A stretch of 64,000 nt of DNA from Sneathiella sp. (GCA_002706985.1 PAKP01000044.1:1-64000); one strand, 5' to 3'; counted from the first letter of the stretch, positions 35,895-45,807 are shown. The notes: generated from the letters alone by a model not told the origin. Translations and numbers: made by a program.

Positions 35895-36722
35895 TTAAGT
35901 GCGCTTGATAACGACCTCAAGATACTCAGATGGTACAATTAGGGATCCATTTTCAGCAGTGTTGTATGATTCCATTAAGTACAGAATATCTTCGCTTGCG
36001 GATTTTTCCTGCTTATTGTCTAGTATACTAAAGACTTTCCGGATTGGCCCGTCTTGTGTTTTGAATATTTCCAGCCAATCCAGTGCGGACTTACAACGAA
36101 ATATGTACGTCTTTTTCGTAATTTCAATTTCTCCTGCAATACTGCCAAAGCAATCTGTGATTCTTTCCCGAGTGCCCCAGAGGGCTGGGCATTTGACGTC
36201 AAATTGCGGTGGCGCATACAGACCTACAATTTTAAAAAGAATGTCGATAAAACTGTTGGACGACCAGCAGGCGAGGCCGATTTTTCCTCGACGATGACAG
36301 ACGCGCGCTAATTCCTTTACTAATTTTTGCTGATTGGATGCGGAGTTTATGCCGAAGGCACAGACAACGGCATCAAAGTACTCGTCGTCGAAGGGTATAT
36401 CTGCTGCATCGGTGGATTTGGAATCAAAGCTCATCTTTCTTGCCTTCAAAGGGATGTTGGTCTGACGAAAGACGCTATCGACGTCCTTTGCCGTTGTTAA
36501 CTTGGCGAGATACCTTGCGACCGAACTAAAATTTTCATCCCCGATGGCTATATCCAATACTCTGTGACTCTTCCGAAGATTCATGCTCTTGGCTAACGAT
36601 TTGTCTTTGAATTGCGGTGTCGAACCAATAGGCGAACGGGTTTTAAAGTCGCCCTTCATACCCTGTTTTTTCTCTATCGCTTCGAACGTGCGTATTGCAC
36701 TTACCCCAATTGCATCGGTCAT
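35895..36722 (-). CDS. Class I SAM-dependent methyltransferase (AT-rich)
   Basis: A 275-residue UbiE/MenG-like methyltransferase: motif I VLDIAIGDENFSSVARYLA (residues about 55-73; the usual G-x-G is degenerate, GDEN), motif II/III DIPFDDEYFDAVVCAFGIN, then PGKIG-like RRGKIGLACWSSNSFID. The gene is AT-rich compared with its surroundings. Acceptor is unknown. It is divergent from the broken regulator gene across a 200-bp AT-rich spacer holding an 18-bp palindrome. Confidence 0.75.
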   Translation of the reverse strand: MTDAIGVSAIRTFEAIEKKQGMKGDFKTRSPIGSTPQFKDKSLAKSMNLRKSHRVLDIAIGDENFSSVARYLAKLTTAKDVDSVFRQTNIPLKARKMSFDSKSTDAADIPFDDEYFDAVVCAFGINSASNQQKLVKELARVCHRRGKIGLACWSSNSFIDILFKIVGLYAPPQFDVKCPALWGTRERITDCFGSIAGEIEITKKTYIFRCKSALDWLEIFKTQDGPIRKVFSILDNKQEKSASEDILYLMESYNTAENGSLIVPSEYLEVVIKRT

Positions 36723-36786
36723 TTTTGTTCCTTTGTATGTTAAAATTTTATTAATATTTTAATTAAATTAATTTTATTTATATTAG

Positions 36787-36804
36787 AAATATGACGTCAT
36801 ATTT
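36787..36804. promoter_or_regulatory. 18-bp perfect palindrome in divergent spacer
   Basis: AAATATGACGTCATATTT is its own reverse complement. It lies 64 bp before the methyltransferase start and about 120 bp before the regulator start. Additional GATTATCT repeats occur at 36831 and 36872 (with GGTTATCT at 36820). Likely a binding site for a dimeric regulator; which one is unknown. Confidence 0.6.
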
Positions 36805-36924
36805 GCTTCAGTGCTTGAAGGTTATCTGTAGATTATCTGAAGAAATTCTGGATAATACACTACTAGAGAGAGATTATCTCCATAATGGAGCTAGGAGCTG
36901 TAGTGTTCTAAGTTTGACTAATTC

Positions 36925-38565
36925 ATGAAATTAATAGCGATGATTTATCTATTTGAAGATTTCGAGTTTGATATAAGCCGCATGGAGTTGCGTCGAAGAG
37001 GGTCGGTTATTCCTATTGAGCCGCAGGTCTTTTCATTGCTTGAACTCTTGATTACACAGCATAACCGATTCGTCAGTAAGGATGAAATCAACGAAATCGT
37101 ATGGGGAGGCAGATCCGTTTCCGACTCTGCCTAAAGTAGCAGAATAAAATCTGCACGGAAGGCGCTTAATGACAATGGTAAATCGCAGCGTTTGATCAAA
37201 ACGGTTCATAATCGTGGTTTCAGATTTCTGGCGACGCCGACGGTTCAGGTTGTCGCACCAACATCTCCTGATCCAAATGTGGAGAATAATGAGAAGAATG
37301 TTGTGGGAAGGCCCGACCAAAATTACACCGTAGATATGAGGCGGCTGGATAGTGTGGATGACGGCAGAAAATTTTTTCGCGACAGGCCGACAATAGCAGT
37401 ACTTCCATTTGAAAAGCTAGGTCATGATGTTAGGCTTGAAGTGCTTTCCAAGGCTGTCTCATATGAGTTGATATTAGAACTCTCCAGATTGAGATGGCTA
37501 TACGTTATTGCCCGGGACTCTTCATTTCGTTTTGATCCGGCAAACTATGATTTCAACGAGGTCAGGCAATCACTTAACGCAGACTATGTCTTGACGGGCG
37601 CTATGGAAATATTGGGCAACAAGAGTGTTGTTGATCTTGAATTGTTTAGCACTCTAGACGGGCGGGTCATATGGATGGACCGTCGGCGGGGTACGTTGGA
37701 CGATCTGATGACTCTGCGTGGTACTATTGCGGCCCAAGTGGTTTCAGCGCTCGAAGTATGGCTTCAGACAGAAGAGGTATCACGAACCGCATCGATGGCG
37801 ACAGAACAGTTGGATGCTTGGTCTGCCTATCATCGAGGTCTGAATTATATGTATCGTTTTAATAAACAGGATAATGCGAGAGCAACGGCACTGTTTCAGC
37901 AGGCAATCAAAGCAGACGTAAGTTTTGCACGAGCCTACGCGGGCTTGTCCTTTACGCATTATCAGAATGCGTTTCTTAACTATGTGCCGGATTTATTGGT
38001 AGAACGCAAGAATGCACGTCAGGCAGCGGAAAAAGGCTTTGAAATCGATCCACTTGATCCGTTTGTAAATTTATCGATTGGGCGGGCCAGTCTGATGTGG
38101 GGAGATTTTGTAAATGCCCAAAGCTGGCTTGAACGGAGTAGATCACTATCGCCGAACTATGCGTTAGCAAAATTTAACATTGGCTTACTTAAACTGCTTT
38201 TTGGCGACAGCCACGCCTGCGAGGAAAATGTCAGATCTGCTCTATTGCTGAGCCCGCTTGATCCACTCAAATACGGCATGCTGTGTACGCTGGGCATAGC
38301 CTATTTAGTGCGAGGTGAATATAAAGAAGCAAGCCTTTATTGTACCCAGGGGGCCAGCGAACCGAATGCACATATACATATTCATGCGGTAGCAGCAGCG
38401 GCATGTCACTTAGCTGGAAATCAAAAGGCCGCTGCGAGGTGGGCTGCAAAGGTGAACAAGGTGAAGCCGGAAAACTACCGGCAACAGCTCTTTCAGAAAT
38501 ATCCTTTTTATGACAAGCCCATGTATAAAATTCTCCACGCCGCATTCGAGGACCTCTCAATCTGA
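36925..38565 (+). pseudogene. CadC-like wHTH/TolB/TPR regulator with in-frame stop
   Basis: The N-terminal 69 codons encode a Trans_reg_C winged helix (YLFEDFEFDISRMELRRRGSVIPIEPQVFSLLELLI), then TAA interrupts at 37132-37134 between SDSA and SSRIKSARKALNDNG. The reading frame continues unbroken to 38565 with IKTVHNRGFRFLA (the last wHTH strand), a TolB-like domain (RPTIAVLPFEKLG, about residues 155-250) and TPR repeats. One base (TTA Leu to TAA) explains it, and no shift is involved. As sequenced it makes only a truncated DNA-binding domain; a TTG at 37192 could make the C-terminal part, but without DNA binding. Either a recent pseudogene or a sequencing error. Confidence 0.8.
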
Positions 38566-38578
38566 CGATGCTGAAGCA

Positions 38579-38835
38579 TTAGTGTGAAAATGCTGCTATA
38601 ACCGATATCTCCATCACTTCTTCAATACCTTTAGCTCCTGGCCGGTCGTCGAAGCGGACGCCCATTGTTCGCATCTCTGCAGCTAAGGGTGCGGTCTTGT
38701 TAGCAGGATTGAAAATTAGAGAGGCTTCCATGAGACGGTACTCGATAAAACGGGATATTTTCTGATTTCGACTATTTCATAGTTGGAGTAGGTTCCGACA
38801 TCCGGTTTTTCAAGCTCATGAACAACGAATGTGCC
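38579..38835 (-). pseudogene. Possible decayed gene fragment
   Basis: A 257-bp stretch where two minus-strand frames join into one protein-like sequence: GTFVVHELEKPDVGTYSNYEIVEIRK and then, shifted by one base near the AAAA run at 38759-38762, ISRFIEYRLMEASLIFNPANKTAP up to FSH stop at 38579. There is no start codon at the 5' side. The intact downstream piece from ATG 38731 is 50 residues. Not recognised; it may also be chance. The rest of 38566-38868 has nothing else. Confidence 0.3.
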
Positions 38836-38868
38836 TCAAAAAAATACTCCTACTTTAAATATCCTGCC

Positions 38869-39612
38869 TTAGCGCTCTTCTTGTTTTAAGGTGGGGGCGC
38901 CTCCGAAAAGATACAGTCCTTGCCATTTGATTTCGATATAGCTGAGCAGCGCATAAATAAACACTAGTACGGCGAACATTTCACCAGATTCCTCTATGGT
39001 GGAAATCAGATAGTATTTGTAATCCGCCGCTGCCCACCAGTCTATACCCTGATACCATGATGCGCCAATATACATGCTCCCTAAAATTTCGAAGCCGATG
39101 GCGCCACCGACATAAAGGAAGGCAGAAAGAAAAAATAATAATAATATTTTCTTTGGGAGTGAAAAAATAAACTTCCAATAAACTATCGCAAGAAAAACAA
39201 CCAGAGAGCCATAGACAGTTGGCCAAACATAATTGTCAAAGCTGGACCGTTCATATGCGCGCCAGAAAATTACGACAATATATTCATGAATCGACGCGGT
39301 CTCGTCAATTGCGAGAAAAAGGAAAATCAGGGCAAGTACTAGCCAGTACATATAACTACCCGTTCCATCCGTTTTGTGAAAGCTTACAATCATAAACAAA
39401 AGGAGGGAGGAAAACAAAAGAATGGTCGATGAAAAGAAAGTTGGGATGTTTTCCTCGTCATCAAGAATGAGTTTATCAAAAGCTGTTTTGAAATGAAGAT
39501 CAAAACCGAACTTCATGGCAATGACTGCCAAGTTGGCAAAAATCAGGCACAACGCAATCGAAACAAGAAAAAACATTATTTTTGTTATATCGTAGCGTAT
39601 GTACATTTGCAC
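38869..39612 (-). CDS. Multi-pass membrane protein of unknown function
   Basis: A 247-residue protein with about seven hydrophobic spans (MFFLVSIALCLIFANLAVIA; FFSSTILLFSSLLLFMIV; MYWLVLALIFLFLAID; LLFFLSAFLYVGGAIGF; MFAVLVFIYALLSYI). Conserved-looking polar residues are DETASIHEYIVV and EESGEMF, as seen in a widespread unnamed bacterial membrane family. No function assignable. AT-rich like its neighbours. No RBS of note. Confidence 0.65.
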   Translation of the reverse strand: MQMYIRYDITKIMFFLVSIALCLIFANLAVIAMKFGFDLHFKTAFDKLILDDEENIPTFFSSTILLFSSLLLFMIVSFHKTDGTGSYMYWLVLALIFLFLAIDETASIHEYIVVIFWRAYERSSFDNYVWPTVYGSLVVFLAIVYWKFIFSLPKKILLLFFLSAFLYVGGAIGFEILGSMYIGASWYQGIDWWAAADYKYYLISTIEESGEMFAVLVFIYALLSYIEIKWQGLYLFGGAPTLKQEER

Positions 39613-40093
39613 CTCGACAGCAAAATATGACAGTTGAAAAAATTGTTGGATTTTTCCCGCAGAGCATATAACTCAATGATTAAAATATAGCAAATGTATT
39701 GATTTTACTTTTAATGAGTCACGAATTACCAAAAACAGATTATCGGGTTTTGTGATGACTATGACGCAGCTTTGACGAGCTATCCAAACTCAATAGCATT
39801 GTATTCCGGAGCGCCGGACTTGAGATGGGCCGATTGTTTTTGCCGTCGGTGCCGATTGGCGCACAAATATCCCTATCGCGGCAGAAAAGATAGCGAGAGA
39901 AAGTAAATGCCTAAAAAATAGACAAAAATACATCGCTTCAACAGAGTCCTTATATAATTGCATAAAAAATAGTCATATATTCTGAAGTGATCGTACCATT
40001 GTTTACATAACACGCCTCTTTATTTTGCTTTCTGTCAATAAAATATAGCATTATCAGTATGTTACGCTAAAGTGAGAGCTTCACTCCTGCATT
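39613..40093. other. AT-rich noncoding region upstream of urtA
   Basis: About 480 bp without a convincing gene. It contains short TA-rich stretches and ends in the urtA sigma-54-like promoter. Enhancer sites for NtrC would be expected here, but I see none matching the classical TGCACC-N5-GGTGCA. Confidence 0.5.
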
Positions 40094-40109
40094 TGGCATG
40101 ACCTTTGCT
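40094..40109 (+). promoter_or_regulatory. Sigma-54 promoter of the urt-ure operon
   Basis: TGGCATGACCTTTGCT: TGGCAT (one change), R = G, 4-nt spacer ACCT, perfect TTGCT. Predicted start near 40119, about 38 nt before the urtA ATG. Confidence 0.78.
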
Positions 40110-40156
40110 TTTCCACAATGCACTACAAAAACAATGTGCTATGGAGGCATCATCAA

Positions 40157-41443
40157 ATGTTAGGACTACGCAAAGTCGCAGGTGTGATTACCGGCGCGGC
40201 CATGTTGGCGACAAGCGCTCTCGGCCTGGGGACGGCCCAGGCTGCGGATGACGTGATCAAGGTAGGGGTTTTGCATTCCCTGTCCGGCACGATGGCAATT
40301 TCGGAAACGACATTGAAGGACGCAGTCCTCATGATGGTTGACGATCTCAATAAAAATGGCGGCCTTTTGGGCAAAAAGGTTGAGGCGGTTGTTGTTGATC
40401 CCGCGTCAAACTGGCCTCTGTTCGCGGAAAAAGCGCGCGAGTTGATTGAGGTTGAAGATGTGGATGTGGTTTTTGGCTGCTGGACATCCGTTTCGCGTAA
40501 ATCTGTTCTTCCGGTATTCGAAGAGCTGAACAGCATGCTTTTTTACCCGGTACAGTATGAAGGTGAAGAAAGTTCACGCAATGTGTTTTACACCGGAGCC
40601 GCACCGAACCAGCAGGCGATCCCGGCAGTTGAATATTTGATGAGTGAAGAAGGCGGTAGTGTTGAGCGCTGGGTTCTCGCCGGTACAGACTATGTATATC
40701 CACGTACGACAAACAAAATCCTTGAATCTTTCCTTAAAGCCAAAGGTGTTGCTGAAGAAGACATCATGATCAGCTACACGCCTTTCGGTCATTCCGACTG
40801 GCAGACAATTGTTTCTGACATCAAGAAGTTCGGCTCTGAAGGCAAGAAAACCGCCGTGGTTTCCACCATTAACGGTGACGCCAACGTACCTTTCTACAAG
40901 GAACTGGGTAACCAGGGGATCGACGCTGCGGACATTCCTGTCGTCGCCTTCTCCGTTGGTGAAGAAGAGCTAGCTGGTCTCGACACTGCACCGCTGGTTG
41001 GCCATCTCGCTGCTTGGAACTACTTCATGAGTGTTGAAAGCGAAGAGAACGACGCCTTCATTAAGAAATGGAAAGCCTTCATCGGTGACGATAAGCGCGT
41101 AACCAATGATCCGATGGAAGCAACCTACATCGGGTTCAAAATGTGGACTCAGGCCGTTGAACAGGCCGGCACAACAGACGTTGATGCAGTGCGTCAGGCA
41201 ATGTATGGCCAGAAAGTTAAAAACCTGACTGGCGGTACGGCGGTCATGAACACAAACCATCACCTGTCCAAGCCGGTACTCATTGGCGAAATCCAGGACA
41301 ATGGCCAGATTGAAACAGTCTGGCGGACGGAAGACGTTGTCGTTGGTGATGCATGGAGTGACTACATTCCGGAAAGTGCGAAGCTCGTTGCAGACTGGAC
41401 CTATCCATATGTCTGCGGTGGCTGCGAAAAGCCAATGTACTGA
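40157..41443 (+). CDS. urtA: Urea ABC transporter substrate-binding protein
   Basis: A 428-residue periplasmic binding protein of the branched-chain amino acid/urea type. Signal peptide MLGLRKVAGVITGAAMLATS ending near AQA; then IKVGVLHSLSGTMAISETTLKDA, FGCWTSVSRKSVLPVFEELN, LFYPVQYEGEESSRNVFYTGA and the UrtA-specific C-terminus ADWTYPYVCGGCEKPMY. Start ATG 40157, GGAGG 9 nt upstream; a 13-residue longer frame has no RBS. First gene of urtABCDE. Confidence 0.96.
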   Translation: MLGLRKVAGVITGAAMLATSALGLGTAQAADDVIKVGVLHSLSGTMAISETTLKDAVLMMVDDLNKNGGLLGKKVEAVVVDPASNWPLFAEKARELIEVEDVDVVFGCWTSVSRKSVLPVFEELNSMLFYPVQYEGEESSRNVFYTGAAPNQQAIPAVEYLMSEEGGSVERWVLAGTDYVYPRTTNKILESFLKAKGVAEEDIMISYTPFGHSDWQTIVSDIKKFGSEGKKTAVVSTINGDANVPFYKELGNQGIDAADIPVVAFSVGEEELAGLDTAPLVGHLAAWNYFMSVESEENDAFIKKWKAFIGDDKRVTNDPMEATYIGFKMWTQAVEQAGTTDVDAVRQAMYGQKVKNLTGGTAVMNTNHHLSKPVLIGEIQDNGQIETVWRTEDVVVGDAWSDYIPESAKLVADWTYPYVCGGCEKPMY

Positions 41444-41455
41444 TTGACAAACTTT

Positions 41456-41482
41456 GAAGGGTCGGAGTTCGTTCGACCCTTC
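41456..41482 (+). other. Stem-loop between urtA and urtB
   Basis: Perfect 9-bp stem GAAGGGTCG / CGACCCTTC with a 9-nt loop and no T run, 13 bp after the urtA stop. Such hairpins commonly stabilise the abundant binding-protein message and reduce downstream expression. Confidence 0.7.
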
Positions 41483-41519
41483 TCCCTCCCATAATCAATG
41501 CGAGAATCCGGAAACCCCC

Positions 41520-43157
41520 ATGCGGATTATTCTGAAAATTATTATTGCGGCCATGCTCTTCTCGGTGGCAATCCAGGCGCCGGCCCGGGCCGACCTGGAA
41601 GAAGCGGCGGGCGGCCTCCTCTCAAAAAGCTATGGCGATAAAATCCAGGCGACTGAGGCTATTGCGGCAACCGGAGATGCCCGCGCAATTCTTTTGCTGG
41701 AGACTCTGCTGGCCGGGGATCTTTATGCAGTAAAGGATACTGACCGCCTCGTATACCGTAAACCCGCTAATGGCGGAGATCAGGTCACGGATATTCTGAC
41801 CGACGAGGATTTAGGCGATCTGAAAAGCGGCGACCTGACTAAAATTCGTATTAACAACCGGATGCGCGGCCTGATCAAAGATCTTCTTGGTCGGCTTACG
41901 CTTCTGAATGAAGATCCTCTTCTCCGGCTGAAGGCAGCTGACGCTGTCTTCAAGAGCCGCCCCGTAGAAATGATAGTTCCCATGGGCGATGCTCTCGCAG
42001 CTGAAACGGACACTGCAGTAGCCGCAGCAATGCGCCGGGCACTGGCGGCACTAAACTTCGTACATGGGGATACTCCTGAAGTGCAAGGGGAAGCACTTCT
42101 GATACTACAAGAAGAGTCTGTCCCTGAAGTCAGGTCCCTGTTAAGCGCTGAGGCGAACAGGCTTGCGGCCATCCAGAATCCATCACCAGAAAATCAGGCC
42201 CTCGCGAAAGCGATTGATCAAGCGCTTGCCAAAGTCGAAGAAAAGCTCGCGATGCTTGGTGTTGTCGAAAATATTTTTCAGGGCATTTCGCTGGGCTCTG
42301 TTCTGCTTCTCGCCGCTATTGGTCTCGCCATCACTTTCGGGGTGATGGGGGTAATCAACATGGCGCATGGCGAAATGGTGATGATCGGCGCCTATACGAC
42401 ATACGTTGTTCAGGAGCTGTGTCGGACATTCGCACCTGAGCTTCTTACCTTCTCCCTCATCGCCGCGATCCCGGCTGCATTCATCGTGGCAGGTCTTTGC
42501 GGTGTTGCCATCGAACGGAGTATCATTCGGTTCCTGTATGGCCGCCCACTCGAGACCCTGCTCGCGACATGGGGCCTGAGTCTGGTGCTGCAGCAATTCG
42601 TTCGCACGATCTTTGGTCCCACAAACAAGGAAGTGTCCTCTCCTGACTGGTTGAGCGGAACATGGGAGATCACCGGCGGACTGGCGCTGACCTATAATCG
42701 TATCGCTATTATCTTCTTTGCGGCGGCGGTTCTGGTAATGCTGATGCTGGTTCTGCGGAAGACTTCTTTCGGCCTGCAGATGCGCGCCGTGACCCAGAAC
42801 CGTAAGATGGGCGCTTCGATGGGCATCCGCACTGGTTGGGTCGACGCTATGACGTTTGGGCTTGGTTCCGGCGTTGCGGGCATGGCCGGCGTCGCCTTGA
42901 GCCAGATTGATAACGTTAGCCCCAATCTAGGACAGGCATATATTATTGACAGCTTCATGGTCGTTGTTTTCGGGGGCGTTGGTAATCTATGGGGCACACT
43001 GGTTGGCGCCCTCAGTCTTGGTATCACAAACAAATTCCTTGAACCATATACCGGTGCGGTTCTCGCCAAGATACTGGTTCTCGTTTTCATCATCCTGTTT
43101 ATCCAGAAGCGACCCAGAGGGCTATTCGCCCTTAAAGGCCGCGCTGTGGAGAATTAA
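41520..43157 (+). CDS. urtB: Urea ABC transporter permease UrtB
   Basis: A 545-residue permease. It has a signal peptide (MLFSVAIQAPARA), a periplasmic extension of about 240 residues with HEAT-like character (RLKAADAVFKSR; MRRALAALNF), then the LivH-type membrane domain (ISLGSVLLLAAIGLAITFGVMGVINMAHGEMVMIGAY) to LVFIILFIQKRPRGLFALKGR. The long N-terminal extension is the norm for UrtB. ATG 41520. Confidence 0.95.
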   Translation: MRIILKIIIAAMLFSVAIQAPARADLEEAAGGLLSKSYGDKIQATEAIAATGDARAILLLETLLAGDLYAVKDTDRLVYRKPANGGDQVTDILTDEDLGDLKSGDLTKIRINNRMRGLIKDLLGRLTLLNEDPLLRLKAADAVFKSRPVEMIVPMGDALAAETDTAVAAAMRRALAALNFVHGDTPEVQGEALLILQEESVPEVRSLLSAEANRLAAIQNPSPENQALAKAIDQALAKVEEKLAMLGVVENIFQGISLGSVLLLAAIGLAITFGVMGVINMAHGEMVMIGAYTTYVVQELCRTFAPELLTFSLIAAIPAAFIVAGLCGVAIERSIIRFLYGRPLETLLATWGLSLVLQQFVRTIFGPTNKEVSSPDWLSGTWEITGGLALTYNRIAIIFFAAAVLVMLMLVLRKTSFGLQMRAVTQNRKMGASMGIRTGWVDAMTFGLGSGVAGMAGVALSQIDNVSPNLGQAYIIDSFMVVVFGGVGNLWGTLVGALSLGITNKFLEPYTGAVLAKILVLVFIILFIQKRPRGLFALKGRAVEN

Positions 43158-43160
43158 GCC

Positions 43161-44339
43161 ATGGATGCGATAAACAAAGCACAAAAAGGCCCGTTCGTTT
43201 CCCTCATGACGGGTCTTCCGGGCGGCGGCAAGACGTTTTTGGGGATTCTTCTTGTTGCCGCCCTCCTTGTTCCTCTCAGCAATATGTTCCTACCGCCGAG
43301 CTCGCCTTTCCACGTGCCGACCTACCTGGTTAGCCTGATGGGCAAGTATATCTGCTTCGCGCTTCTGGCTCTCAGCGTGGACCTTATCTGGGGGTTTGCA
43401 GGTATCCTTAGCCTTGGTCACGGTGCTTTTTTTGCGCTAGGTGGTTATTCCATGGGGATGTACCTGATGCGCCAGATCGGAGATCGCGGTGTCTATGGCA
43501 ATCCAATTCTGCCGGATTTCATGGTGTTCCTGAATTGGACTGAACTGCCGTGGTATTGGTACGGGTTCGACATGTTCCCTTTTGCGATGCTGATGGTAAT
43601 CCTCGTGCCGGGCTTCCTCGCCTTTGTCTTTGGCTGGTTTGCATTCCGTTCGCGGGTGACCGGGGTGTATCTTTCGATCATCACCCAGGCCATGACCTAC
43701 GCACTGCTTCTCGCTTTCTTCCGCAATGATATGGGGTTTGGCGGGAACAACGGCCTGACGGACTTCAAAGATATCCTGGGCTTTGATTTGCAGGCGACCG
43801 GAACAAGGCTTGGCCTTTTTGTCGCCTCCCTGATTGCGTTGGCGTTTGGATATCTGGTGTGCTGCTTTATCACTCAGTCGAAACTTGGCCGGGTGCTTAT
43901 CGCCATTCGCGACGCCGAGAGTCGGACCCGCTTTTCAGGCTATCGGGTGGAATATTACAAACTTTTCGTCTTTGTCGTTTCCGCCATTCTCGCGGGCATA
44001 GCGGGGGCGCTCTATGTGCCGCAAGTCGGCATTATCAATCCGTCCGAATTTTCCCCTGCCAACTCGATCGAGATCGTAATCTGGGTTGCTGTTGGCGGAC
44101 GTGGGACTTTGTGGGGGGCCGTTCTCGGGGCCTTTCTCATCAACTGGGGCAAGAGTTATTTTACCGGCAGCTTTCCGGATGCCTGGCTTTACTTCCTGGG
44201 CGGTCTGTTCATCTTCTCAACGCTTTTCCTGCCAAAAGGCATCGTCGGGACGGCGGGTATCTGGATAGACAAGCTAAAGCAATTACGGCAGGGCAAGCCT
44301 GATATGAACACGCCGGTTTCAGTGAAAGAAGAACAATGA
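43161..44339 (+). CDS. urtC: Urea ABC transporter permease UrtC
   Basis: A 392-residue LivM-type permease with about 10 spans: FALLALSVDLIWGFAGILSLGHGAFFALGGYSMGMYLM is the family core, and LIAIRDAESRTRFSGYRVEYYKLFVFVVSAILAGIAGALYVPQ the coupling region. Overlaps urtD by 4 bp (ATGA). Confidence 0.95.
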   Translation: MDAINKAQKGPFVSLMTGLPGGGKTFLGILLVAALLVPLSNMFLPPSSPFHVPTYLVSLMGKYICFALLALSVDLIWGFAGILSLGHGAFFALGGYSMGMYLMRQIGDRGVYGNPILPDFMVFLNWTELPWYWYGFDMFPFAMLMVILVPGFLAFVFGWFAFRSRVTGVYLSIITQAMTYALLLAFFRNDMGFGGNNGLTDFKDILGFDLQATGTRLGLFVASLIALAFGYLVCCFITQSKLGRVLIAIRDAESRTRFSGYRVEYYKLFVFVVSAILAGIAGALYVPQVGIINPSEFSPANSIEIVIWVAVGGRGTLWGAVLGAFLINWGKSYFTGSFPDAWLYFLGGLFIFSTLFLPKGIVGTAGIWIDKLKQLRQGKPDMNTPVSVKEEQ

Positions 44340-45109
44340 CAGCGCATCCCAAAGAGTCAAAAGATAAGGACTTAACGTCGATCCTTTATCTCGACGGCGT
44401 CAGTGTCAGCTTCGACGGCTTCAAGGCTTTGAACAATCTCAGCTTCGTTGTTGAGCCCGGCGAAATGCGTGCGATTATTGGCCCAAACGGTGCCGGTAAG
44501 ACGACGATGATGGATGTGATCACGGGCAAGACGAAACCGGATACCGGCGAAGTCTTTTTCAAGAACGGCATTGACCTTACAAAGTATGACGAGGCCTTTA
44601 TAGCGAACCTAGGAATAGGCCGCAAATTCCAAAAACCGACGGTGTTCGAAAGTCAGACTGTTTTCCACAATCTTGAGCTTTCATTAAAAGGCGATAAAAG
44701 CGTCATGACAACGCTGTTCGCGGCGCTGAATGATGAAGAAGTCTCGCGGATAATGGAAGTGCTGCGCATTATTCGGCTTACGGAGAAGGCAGGCGATCTT
44801 GCCGGTAGTCTTTCTCATGGTCAGAAGCAGTGGCTGGAAATCGGCATGTTGCTGATGCAGGACCCGGATTTGCTGCTGGTTGATGAGCCGGTTGCGGGCA
44901 TGACTGACGCGGAGACGGAGCAGACAGCCATATTGCTGCGTGAAATCTCTGCGACGCACTCTGTGGTCGTTGTGGAACACGACATGGAGTTTGTTCGGGC
45001 GCTCAATTCGAAGGTAACAGTGCTGCATGAAGGGTCCGTACTTGCCGAAGGCAGTCTGGATACCGTGCAAAACAACCAACGTGTCGTTGAAGTCTACCTG
45101 GGGCGCTGA
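44336..45109 (+). CDS. urtD: Urea ABC transporter ATPase UrtD
   Basis: A 257-residue ABC ATPase: Walker A GPNGAGKTTMMDVITG, signature AGSLSHGQKQWLEIGMLLMQDPDLLLVDEPVAGMT, Walker B LLLVDEP, H-loop VVVEHD. The signature LSHGQ instead of LSGGQ is usual for UrtD/LivG. Pairs with UrtE. Confidence 0.96.
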   Translation: MTAHPKESKDKDLTSILYLDGVSVSFDGFKALNNLSFVVEPGEMRAIIGPNGAGKTTMMDVITGKTKPDTGEVFFKNGIDLTKYDEAFIANLGIGRKFQKPTVFESQTVFHNLELSLKGDKSVMTTLFAALNDEEVSRIMEVLRIIRLTEKAGDLAGSLSHGQKQWLEIGMLLMQDPDLLLVDEPVAGMTDAETEQTAILLREISATHSVVVVEHDMEFVRALNSKVTVLHEGSVLAEGSLDTVQNNQRVVEVYLGR

Positions 45110-45111
45110 TC

Positions 45112-45807
45112 ATGCTGACTGTAGAAAATGTCGATCTTTTTTATGGCGCGAGCCAGGCTTTGCGGCATGTTTCTCTGGAAGTGGAGAAAGGCGAAGTTAC
45201 CTCGCTGCTGGGCAGGAATGGCGTTGGAAAAACCAGCACGCTCCGGGCGATCGTCGGCCAGCATCCTGTCTCCGGCGGCAAAATCATATGGGACGGCAAG
45301 GATATAACGACTATGAGTGCGCATCAGCGTGCCCGCGAGGGGATTGCTGTCATTCCGCAGGGCCGTGAGATTTTCCCGCTTCTGACGGTCCAGGAAAACC
45401 TCAAGACTGGCTTTGCCGCACTGCCGCGCAAAGACAGATATATCCCGTCGGAAATCTTTGATCTGTTTCCCATTCTGAAAGATATGCTAAGAAGGAGAGG
45501 GGGCGACTTGTCGGGTGGGCAACAACAGCAATTGGCGATTGGTCGGGCGCTGGTGATGAGGCCGAAGCTTCTTGTTCTTGATGAACCGACGGAGGGGATC
45601 CAGCCGTCTATCATCAAGGATATTGGGAAAGTCATAGAACTGCTGCGCGAGCGGGGAGATATGGCGATTCTGCTGGTTGAGCAATATTTTGAATTTGCGC
45701 GCGATCTGGCTGATCGTTTCGCCGTCATGGATCGCGGTGAAGTGGTCTTGGCCGGGGCGAAGAAGGACATGCTGGAAAGTGACGTTCGAAAATACCTTAC
45801 TGTTTGA
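45112..45807 (+). CDS. urtE: Urea ABC transporter ATPase UrtE
   Basis: A 231-residue LivF-type ATPase: Walker A GRNGVGKTSTLRAIVG, signature LSGGQQQQLAIGRALVMRPKLLVLDEPTEGIQPSI, H-loop LLVEQY. Starts 2 bp after urtD. Ends inside the ureD reading frame, so urea uptake and urease are made from a single transcript. Confidence 0.96.
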   Translation: MLTVENVDLFYGASQALRHVSLEVEKGEVTSLLGRNGVGKTSTLRAIVGQHPVSGGKIIWDGKDITTMSAHQRAREGIAVIPQGREIFPLLTVQENLKTGFAALPRKDRYIPSEIFDLFPILKDMLRRRGGDLSGGQQQQLAIGRALVMRPKLLVLDEPTEGIQPSIIKDIGKVIELLRERGDMAILLVEQYFEFARDLADRFAVMDRGEVVLAGAKKDMLESDVRKYLTV

